Shown here: piece by piece, positions 50,065 through 56,977 of the stretch
Layout of the letters: each line of letters begins with the position of its first letter
Position numbering within the stretch: the stretch's first letter is position 1
From: Planctomycetota bacterium
Lineage (GTDB): Bacteria; Planctomycetota; UBA11346
Length of the DNA: 64,000 nt
Reading direction: 5' to 3'
Assembly (NCBI GenBank): GCA_016745075.1
Contig: JADGDD010000001.1
Coordinates: 1,125 to 65,124, forward strand
Translations under genes and position numbers: made by a program
The notes under the pieces: model-generated
What the model was told of the DNA's origin: nothing
Databases searched by the model: none
Seen by the model: the letters and a program-made list of their open reading frames with translations, nothing else

Positions 50065-50100
50065 ATGAATGCAATGAATGCAATGAATGCAATGAATGAA
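50065..50100 (+). repeat. 9-bp tandem repeat (ATGAATGCA)3-ATGAATGAA
   Basis: Read directly from sequence. Confidence 0.9.
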
Positions 50101-50340
50101 CGTGGCGCTCAAATAGCAAGGCTTTTAGGGAAAGCTTATGCAAACTTGAAGTATAGCGAGAGTTTGGCGGAACTTAGGGCGGACTTGAGTGGGCGCTGGG
50201 ATGAAGGCAAGTTGCCAGACAGCGGAATGCTGAGAAGCTCAGATAGTAGAGAGCGCACTCGTGTCCTTTCAAGCAAAGCACGGGGGCTTCTTGATGATGA
50301 CGAGTTAAAGGGAGTTGATGATGGTACCGAGGATTGGTGA
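50065..50340 (+). CDS. Small hypothetical protein, possible start within an ATG-rich repeat
   Basis: MNAMNAMNAMNERGAQIARLLGKAYANLKYSESLAELRADLSGRW; divergent from the recombinase. Confidence 0.5.
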   Translation: MNAMNAMNAMNERGAQIARLLGKAYANLKYSESLAELRADLSGRWDEGKLPDSGMLRSSDSRERTRVLSSKARGLLDDDELKGVDDGTEDW

Positions 50341-51367
50341 GCCTCCAGTATCCTTTCTGTCTGGTAGAGGCTACGTGTTGACGTATAAACAAAATAAAGA
50401 CTGTAGAGGTGTTGTTCTGGGTAAATTGGAGTCTTCTTCTGATCCTTTTTACCGCGATGTGCTAGAGGGAGTAAAAGGCAAAACGGGCTATAGAAACTGC
50501 GGCGCTTGGGGAATAATGGAGAAGAGAAACAAAATGGGTAAAAGTAAGGAAGATATTCCTTATACCACACGATGTAAGAAGAAGATTTGCGTATGCTGTG
50601 AGGAGATTGAAAAGAGAAGAAGATTCTCCGCTTTTAAGAAAATATATGAGCCGTTGATGTGTGACGATGCCTTAACGATGACAATAAAGTACAGTCTGTT
50701 AAGGGGAAATGAAGACGGGCTGCTGCTTTCAGGGTTGGACGACTTTAAGGAAATGTTCACTAAGTTTCTGAGGAAATTCATCTACCAAACAGGTTCATAT
50801 GGGATTCATCGTTTACATATTAAAAGAAATTATGACGCAACTGGCTGGGATCTTCATCGGCATCTATATTTTGTGCCTAAAGTGAATTCTTCTCAATGGG
50901 AGAAAGATCTGAGAGAATACTGGAAGGACTTGTCAAAGAGAAAGGACCGGCATGTCTTTTTTTTAGACCGAGTTGAATACAATTCATTACCTACTTGGCA
51001 TAGAGAAGTTCGGATGGAGCATTTTATCGATTATTTGTCAGCCTCTCAGTTGCGAGGGATGTATGGAAGTACGAGAACAAAGGTACAAAAAGAAAGTAAA
51101 AATTTCATATTACAGGGTCTCGTTAAGCTTTTAGACGACCCCGTAGGGTTCAAGCAATATATGCATGCATGCCATGTTAACGGAGTCGAGTCAAAGGCAG
51201 TGAAGCGGCAATACTATGGGCGGTATATAGAGGTATATAGCATAACTTTACGAAGAGTTTATCGGTCAGCGAAAATGGCATTGCATTTGAATGCTCGTTG
51301 CTATGCTTCATGGTATGAAAACAAAGCTATCAGACAGAGGTATTGCTTGGCTTTTACAGGCGCATAA
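50315..51367 (+). CDS. Putative HUH/rolling-circle replication initiator-like protein
   Basis: Cys pair region (KKKICVCCEEIEKRRRFSAFKKIYEPL), ALTMTIKYS, GWDLHRHLYFVPKV (HxH-like) and a Tyr-containing HFIDYLSASQL; family not confirmed. Confidence 0.4.
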   Translation: MMMVPRIGEPPVSFLSGRGYVLTYKQNKDCRGVVLGKLESSSDPFYRDVLEGVKGKTGYRNCGAWGIMEKRNKMGKSKEDIPYTTRCKKKICVCCEEIEKRRRFSAFKKIYEPLMCDDALTMTIKYSLLRGNEDGLLLSGLDDFKEMFTKFLRKFIYQTGSYGIHRLHIKRNYDATGWDLHRHLYFVPKVNSSQWEKDLREYWKDLSKRKDRHVFFLDRVEYNSLPTWHREVRMEHFIDYLSASQLRGMYGSTRTKVQKESKNFILQGLVKLLDDPVGFKQYMHACHVNGVESKAVKRQYYGRYIEVYSITLRRVYRSAKMALHLNARCYASWYENKAIRQRYCLAFTGA

Positions 51368-51581
51368 CGAAGGCGAATTATTCTTTGCCTCGCTTGTAGC
51401 GGGACACGCAAGGTATGGTGGAAAGAAAACGGAGCTCTTATTCTCTGAATTAGCCAAGGCAGGCTATTCTCGTTCTGTAACGGCTCGCGCACTTCTTCGC
51501 TTATCCAAGGCAGGGCTGCTACGATATGGCTTCTCTGGTGGTAGGGACAAGATTATTGTTTATCTAAACGTAACGAGTTAG
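51315..51581 (+). CDS. Small winged-helix-like protein
   Basis: KTELLFSELAKAGYSRSVTARALLRLSKAGLLRYGFSGGRDKIIVYLN resembles wHTH; overlaps the upstream gene. Confidence 0.5.
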   Translation: MKTKLSDRGIAWLLQAHNEGELFFASLVAGHARYGGKKTELLFSELAKAGYSRSVTARALLRLSKAGLLRYGFSGGRDKIIVYLNVTS

Positions 51582-51582
51582 G

Positions 51583-51600
51583 CATCAAAGACTTTTTGAA
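51583..51600 (+). repeat. CATCAAAGA-type motif copy 1 (CATCAAAGACTTTTTGAA)
   Basis: Begins 2 nt after the stop of 51315-51581. Confidence 0.6.
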
Positions 51601-51950
51601 GGCTATTGTTCTGAATGGAGTCTTGTAACGACCCTCAATAGTATGTGGTTAGCACACCGGAAGCACACCGGAAGTACATGGACGTGACATTGGGCGAGCA
51701 AATAATGTGCTTTATATTCAAATTTAAGACTAAAAAAAGAGCATCGCTGCTGAATCTTAGGTGCAATAAGTATCAAGGTTAGGCACACGCCCGTGCCGAG
51801 CCCAAGCAAGTTCAAGTGCAGACCACCACCATCCTTTTAATCGGTGGTCGTGAATGCCTAAATAAGAATTACTCATGTATGAGTTGGTCGGTATGGCCGA
51901 TCGGGCCCAGAGTGCTGTTTATATGTGTACAGTAATCTATTGTTTATAAC

Positions 51951-52301
51951 TTAGTTCCGTTTTTTTTGAAATGCTCGGTAACGGTCTTGAATGAGTGTAG
52001 GACAGCCCGATAGTAACCCTGCTTCAATAAAAGCATTTTTTGTCGCATCTTCTAATTGAAGTGCTGTAGCAGCTTTTTCTAGAAACGCCTCTGTGGGAAC
52101 TCTTTCTCCTCGAACGATACGAGAGACAGTCGCGTGACCAACCTCCGTCATGGCTCCTAATTGCCTGTGTGAAATATTTCTGTCTTGAAGCATCTTAATA
52201 AGACATTGGGGGAAGAAGAGCGTCATCCTATGAGTATGCAGCTTTTTCTTAAAAGGAAAAGTCTTCCATTGACATGTCTCCGAAGTGGAGACACTGCGCA
52301 T
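51951..52301 (-). CDS. XRE-family HTH regulator
   Basis: MLQDRNISHRQLGAMTEVGHATVSRIVRGERVPTEAFLEKAATALQL. Confidence 0.8.
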   Translation of the reverse strand: MRSVSTSETCQWKTFPFKKKLHTHRMTLFFPQCLIKMLQDRNISHRQLGAMTEVGHATVSRIVRGERVPTEAFLEKAATALQLEDATKNAFIEAGLLSGCPTLIQDRYRAFQKKRN

Positions 52302-52351
52302 TTGAATTACTTGCGTGCAATTTGTCGATGCTGGATCATAGAGGAGTTAGA

Positions 52352-52888
52352 ATGGGCAGTGAAAACCTGTTTGTAGAGTGTGGGAGCTGTGGCAAAGACA
52401 TTGCTCGATCTGCTTCGGCTTGTCCTCATTGTGGGGCTACTTCTGGATTGAAGAAATGGCAGTGGGCTCTTATTTTGGTTGTCGTTCTGCTTCTTATAGG
52501 CCTTTTGTCTGATGATGAGAAGAAGGATATTACAGTTCATCAGAGCATCCAAGCAGAGGAAGAGGCTGGAGAGGTTGATGTCTTGAGGGTGTTGCCAAGC
52601 TCGTTGCTCTTAGCGTATACCACAAACGAGATTGCAGCCGATAATACATACAAAGGGCGTCTTGTCCAAATAACGGGCATCATTGAAGATATTGGTAAGG
52701 ACATCATGGACAATGCCTATCTAACAGTGCGTGCAGGTAATGATCAGTATGAGTTTCGCAAGATACAAGTATTCACTGCCGATATGATTGCTATATCTCG
52801 TTTGTCGCGAGGAGAGCAGGTCACGATAACAGGAAGAGTCGATGGACTGCTTGTTAATGTTATTATCAGAGAAGCCGTCATTCATTGA
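52352..52888 (+). CDS. Zinc-ribbon, single-TM protein with tRNA_anti-like OB fold
   Basis: CGSCGKDIARSASACPHCG; TM WALILVVVLLLIGLL; YKGRLVQITGIIEDIGKDIMDNAYLTVRA..RGEQVTITGRVDGLLVNVIIREA. Confidence 0.75.
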   Translation: MGSENLFVECGSCGKDIARSASACPHCGATSGLKKWQWALILVVVLLLIGLLSDDEKKDITVHQSIQAEEEAGEVDVLRVLPSSLLLAYTTNEIAADNTYKGRLVQITGIIEDIGKDIMDNAYLTVRAGNDQYEFRKIQVFTADMIAISRLSRGEQVTITGRVDGLLVNVIIREAVIH

Positions 52889-52934
52889 TGGTGATTCTAA
52901 TCCATAAGCATCTCAACAATAAAAGGAGAATAAG

Positions 52935-53261
52935 ATGCCAATTATCAAATGCCCAGAATGTAGCGTAGATGTTAGTGATTCTGCGATGAAGTGTCCAAGC
53001 TGTGGGGTCCAGCTACGAAAGCCTACGAGAAGTGGGTTTGGAAAGATCGTTAAATGGGGGTTTATCGGATTTAACTTCCTGATGCTTCTCTGGCTGGTCA
53101 TGGGGATGGGACAGGCGGCAGAAGGAATAGAGTCTATGTCGGAAGCGGAACAGGCTGGAACAGCAATCGGTGCAGGGATCGGGGCTGTTTTGATTATAGG
53201 GCTTTGGGTCGCAGGAGATTTTATACTGGGGCTGTTTATGTTCTTTACTCGTCCGAAGTAG
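52935..53261 (+). CDS. Zinc-ribbon membrane protein
   Basis: MPIIKCPECSVDVSDSAMKCPSCGVQLRKP plus two hydrophobic segments. Confidence 0.7.
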   Translation: MPIIKCPECSVDVSDSAMKCPSCGVQLRKPTRSGFGKIVKWGFIGFNFLMLLWLVMGMGQAAEGIESMSEAEQAGTAIGAGIGAVLIIGLWVAGDFILGLFMFFTRPK

Positions 53262-53266
53262 AGCAT

Positions 53267-53284
53267 CATCAAAGAGTCTTTGAG
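53267..53284 (+). repeat. CATCAAAGA-type motif copy 2 (CATCAAAGAGTCTTTGAG)
   Basis: 6 nt after the stop of 52935-53261. Confidence 0.6.
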
Positions 53285-53600
53285 CCTTATCGGTAGATGG
53301 CTGCGTGATAAACGCATTTGTACGATGCCTTCGTTCCGTTAAGGCTTTTAATATGACGACGACAGGTAGTGAATGTACCTTTTCCGTGGATGCTCACTCG
53401 TGGAGTGCGCACAGTCTCCAGTTGGCCTATGTCAGGAAGGAAGATGTGCTCTGCCTGTATACAACATGCGCCCATATTGCTCTAGCGATGCTCGTATGAG
53501 CCTCGTTAAGGGCGATCTGAGGCGTTTTCTGTTCAAAGTCGTCCTTATCACGCAAAGGGGCCCTAAGTCCCGTCACTAAGCTGTACGAGCCGCATCCTTG

Positions 53601-53616
53601 CAAAGAATCTTTGAAG
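53601..53616 (+). repeat. CATCAAAGA-type motif copy 3 (CAAAGAATCTTTGAAG)
   Basis: Upstream of the resolvase, abutting the inverted repeat. Confidence 0.5.
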
Positions 53617-53655
53617 TGTTACATTCTTAAACGAACGACTGAAAGGATGTAACAC
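53616..53655. promoter_or_regulatory. Inverted repeat GTGTTACAT...ATGTAACAC immediately upstream of the resolvase gene
   Basis: 9-bp perfect arms 53616-53624 and 53647-53655. Confidence 0.7.
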
Positions 53656-53656
53656 T

Positions 53657-54334
53657 ATGCAAATACCAGAGAGGTATGTTTCTTATCTTCGAGTATCAAC
53701 AGCTCAACAAGGACGGTCAGGCCTTGGCCTCGAAGCCCAACGAAAGGCCATTGAGGACTATCTACAGCAAACAGGCGGTGAACTAGTCGCCCCCGAGTTC
53801 TTAGAGGTGGAAAGTGGCAAGAAGAAAGAGCGCCCCATCCTAAGGGATGCGATCCAGCACGCCAAGCAAAATAATGCCATTTTGTTAGTCGCCAAACTCG
53901 ACAGACTAGCAAGAAACCTTGCCTTCATTACTCAGCTGCAAGAGGCGGGTGTAGCCTTCCGAGCTTGTGATATGCCCGAAGCAAACGAGTTTATGGTGCA
54001 TATCCTTGGAGCAGTAGCTCAGTATGAGCGTAAGATGATAAGTGAGCGAACTAAGGCAGGGCTAGCCGCTGCAAAGGCGCGAGGAGTAAAGCTAGGACGT
54101 CCAGAGAACCTTGTGCATGGACTTGATGATCCCGCCGCTATCTGGAACTCCAAGCAGAGAGTTATGGCACTAGAGGCGGCTGAAAGGCTACGTCCAGTTA
54201 TCAAGGAGTTGCAGGAACGGGGTATAACAGGAGTTCGGGCAATATGTAGAGCCTTGCAAGAAAAGGGGCATAAGACGGCACGAGGTGGAGTTTGGCATCC
54301 CGCAAGTGTATCGCGGTTACTAAAACGCTTATGA
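53657..54334 (+). CDS. Small serine recombinase (resolvase/invertase family)
   Basis: YVSYLRVSTAQQGRSGLGLEAQRKAI, LLVAKLDRLARNLAFI, GAVAQYERKMISERTKAGLAAAKARGVKLGRP. Confidence 0.92.
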   Translation: MQIPERYVSYLRVSTAQQGRSGLGLEAQRKAIEDYLQQTGGELVAPEFLEVESGKKKERPILRDAIQHAKQNNAILLVAKLDRLARNLAFITQLQEAGVAFRACDMPEANEFMVHILGAVAQYERKMISERTKAGLAAAKARGVKLGRPENLVHGLDDPAAIWNSKQRVMALEAAERLRPVIKELQERGITGVRAICRALQEKGHKTARGGVWHPASVSRLLKRL

Positions 54335-54342
54335 ATGAACGA

Positions 54343-54360
54343 CATCAAAGACTGTTTGAA
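54343..54360 (+). repeat. CATCAAAGA-type motif copy 4 (CATCAAAGACTGTTTGAA)
   Basis: 9 nt after the resolvase stop. Confidence 0.6.
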
Positions 54361-54598
54361 ATCGAACGTTACTAACAGAATTATAGATTCCTTCACGCTT
54401 GAGAATGAAAAATATAGCAAGCGTAATGCCAAAGATTAGGAGTCTGCATTAAAGCAAAAAATAGTGCTGTAGAATTTAAAGGCAGGAGACTTGTTCCAGT
54501 AGCAGCGTCTTGCATAGCAGTATTTAGGCGAGTAACCTGCTTTTGAAAAAGGATTATTCATAATGCTGAGTGATTGCTTTAGCTAAGGAGGGGCTTCC

Positions 54599-56236
54599 AT
54601 GGGCAACGTTTCTTATGATCAACAGAAGAAGTCAGAGGCAAGAAGGCGCCTTCTTTCACATGCTGTCCATACCCTTTCGGGAAACAGTGGCTCAGGCCCT
54701 ATTCTTTCAGGGCAAATTGTTCAAAGGGTGGCAATGGATGCGGCTGCTTATTTGGAAAATAATTGTATAAAAGGAAAATTGACGGGGCTTACTCGATCCA
54801 TGAAGCCATTACTTGACGAATGGAGAAATGAATTCGCTATTACTCAAAAGTATGTGTCTGCATCAGCAATGAGAGTTCTTATTCTGGCAGGGCCGACTCC
54901 ATCTAAAGATGTAACTGAGCTGATCTCACTTGGCGTTTGTCAGGAGAATATTGTGGCCATCGAAAAGGACGCGACTATCTTCAGCTTGGCTCAGGAGGAC
55001 CTTAAAGAGGCAGGTCTTTGCATTACCCTGAATAAGGTTAGTCTTGTTGATTATCTTAAGAGTAAGCCAGATAAGTTTGATATATTTTACTTTGATGCAT
55101 GTGGGCCATTTATGGGTGGACATCCAAATACTTTAGCTCCATTGCTTGAGGCGTTGGTTAACGACTGCCTTGCAGATAGATGCGCTTTAATATCCAACTA
55201 TTGTCGTGTGCCTCCAGAGCAAATTGATCGGTATGCATCACTATGTGCAGCATACTTCGCCCCACGATACAACGATTTACCAAAAGCATTCTGGGAATCT
55301 AACCTAGATCCAACAATCATCCAACATCAGCCAGAAGCCCTCTTAGATTTGATTAAATCTGACATTGACTCTTATTACGGAGACTTCATCACTAGGTTCA
55401 CTATAGATCTGGCCCGTTATGTGATACCTGTATCCCGAAGCCTTTCATTCAAAGAGACAAGGAATTGGATGTTGGCTAAACCGCGTAAAGACGTAGATAA
55501 AGCTACGGAAAGCATATTTCGGCCCAAGACCCTGATATGGGACATGGGGGAACAATTGGAACCCGAAGAAATGGGAAAGCGATTTGAGGCATGGCATCAA
55601 GAGGCTATGGAGCGACATACCTGGGAATGGAACCCAAGTTCCTATCCACTTTACACGTTCCTTGAAGAATCACGCCGAATAACTGAAGATGGCACAGACC
55701 CAGTCGGCGATATATTTCGGAACTATTCGATCAACCGAACTCCTATCAAAAATGTGCTGCCATTAGCGTTCACACTAAATGCAATCTTTGCGGGACATTG
55801 GGATGTAGCCAGTGAGAGACTCAAGGAAATATTGGCAGTTTCTTGGTTTGATGCAAAGGGAGGTGTTTTTTGTGATGTGCCTATGCCGCATCTTTTAATT
55901 CATGCTTTAATGGGCAAATCAGGAAGGCCATTTCACCCTGTGGCAAAGGATTGCCTTCGTGTGAAATACACGGCAAAAGCTAATGCCATGTACAGCGATT
56001 GCCTGATTGTTGATTCCTGTAGACCAATGTATGATTACCTTCCCGATCCATCTTCTATCGCAGAAGAGTTGTATTCTGATGTACGAAAGCAGCTCATTGT
56101 ACGAACAATGATGGATAGAATTAGCTGGCAAGACTTTGGTTCTTCCACTCACCCGTTTAGAGGATCTGCTTTATTTAGCATTGGGGAAAAGTCTTATTCA
56201 CAAGAATCTTGCTATCCAGACCGATTGGAACTGTAA
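54599..56236 (+). CDS. Orphan protein with a Rossmann/SAM-methyltransferase-like segment
   Basis: MRVLILAGPTPSKDVTELISLGVCQENIVAIEKDATIFSLAQEDL..KFDIFYFDACGPFMGG resembles a class I MTase core; SD-like AAGGAGG upstream. Confidence 0.6.
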   Translation: MGNVSYDQQKKSEARRRLLSHAVHTLSGNSGSGPILSGQIVQRVAMDAAAYLENNCIKGKLTGLTRSMKPLLDEWRNEFAITQKYVSASAMRVLILAGPTPSKDVTELISLGVCQENIVAIEKDATIFSLAQEDLKEAGLCITLNKVSLVDYLKSKPDKFDIFYFDACGPFMGGHPNTLAPLLEALVNDCLADRCALISNYCRVPPEQIDRYASLCAAYFAPRYNDLPKAFWESNLDPTIIQHQPEALLDLIKSDIDSYYGDFITRFTIDLARYVIPVSRSLSFKETRNWMLAKPRKDVDKATESIFRPKTLIWDMGEQLEPEEMGKRFEAWHQEAMERHTWEWNPSSYPLYTFLEESRRITEDGTDPVGDIFRNYSINRTPIKNVLPLAFTLNAIFAGHWDVASERLKEILAVSWFDAKGGVFCDVPMPHLLIHALMGKSGRPFHPVAKDCLRVKYTAKANAMYSDCLIVDSCRPMYDYLPDPSSIAEELYSDVRKQLIVRTMMDRISWQDFGSSTHPFRGSALFSIGEKSYSQESCYPDRLEL

Positions 56237-56469
56237 AATACTCTTTTTACTCGGCATTCAGGTTGGTTTTATGTTACTCGTGGTTGAGATGGATGTTTTA
56301 ACCGCATAGCCTATAGGGAGTTCCCCTAATATATATTGATATGTTCTTGTAGGTCAAAAAGTACTATATAAAGTTTTCATTCTAGGCTATGGGACCCTGA
56401 GTGTTTACGTTGAATGTAGGGCCATTTGTTTTAGGCTGAATCATATGTATATCGTAAAGGAGACAAAGA

Positions 56470-56871
56470 ATGAATAAAGAGGATTTTGTGGATGCTTTCT
56501 TGTACGGTGAACATCATGTGCAGGAGGGGTGTTGGTATAAATGTATTGATGGGATGGGACCAAAGGATGCATATTTAGCAGGGATGTCTGCTCTTCATTC
56601 GATAATATCTGGCCATGTTAGGGAAGGAGAGGCCTTGCGCTCATTGATGAGATTCCATGACGAGTTACAAAAATGGAATGATAATGGAAGCCCAATTTTA
56701 GGCGAGGTATTTGATCCTATTAGAGAGATTTATCTGGCTGCTTTGCGGAATCGGATTACACCAGTTCTTCTTGATGGAATTATGATGCTGAGAATCTGTG
56801 AATGTATTGTGCGTAAAGGTGAGGGGTTAGATTGGGTGGAAAATGACCCATATAGTTATTTTGATTGTTGA
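56470..56871 (+). CDS. Hypothetical protein
   Basis: ORF with upstream AAAGGAG; no recognised family. Confidence 0.5.
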   Translation: MNKEDFVDAFLYGEHHVQEGCWYKCIDGMGPKDAYLAGMSALHSIISGHVREGEALRSLMRFHDELQKWNDNGSPILGEVFDPIREIYLAALRNRITPVLLDGIMMLRICECIVRKGEGLDWVENDPYSYFDC

Positions 56872-56977
56872 AATTAACTCGGGTACGACTTCTGCCGAAC
56901 ATCATCATTTTAATTAAGAGGCTGTGTTAAATATTTCTATAGAATTATAATATAATCAGATTACAAGGGTCGACAGT

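Noticed and set aside
51577-51600. GTTAGGC at 51577 as an integron attC core (GTTRRRY)
   Set aside because: No matching RYYYAAC partner in the right place and no tyrosine integron integrase; the only nearby recombinase is a serine type.
51603-51950. Group II intron or retron ncRNA
   Set aside because: No reverse transcriptase nearby and no recognisable domain V or msr/msd arrangement.
53305-53579. Small ORFs between the second zinc-ribbon gene and the resolvase
   Set aside because: No RBS or family signal; more likely non-coding or scar sequence between motif copies.
54019-54432. Minus-strand 137-aa ORF overlapping the resolvase
   Set aside because: Mostly antisense to the resolvase C-terminus; no independent support.
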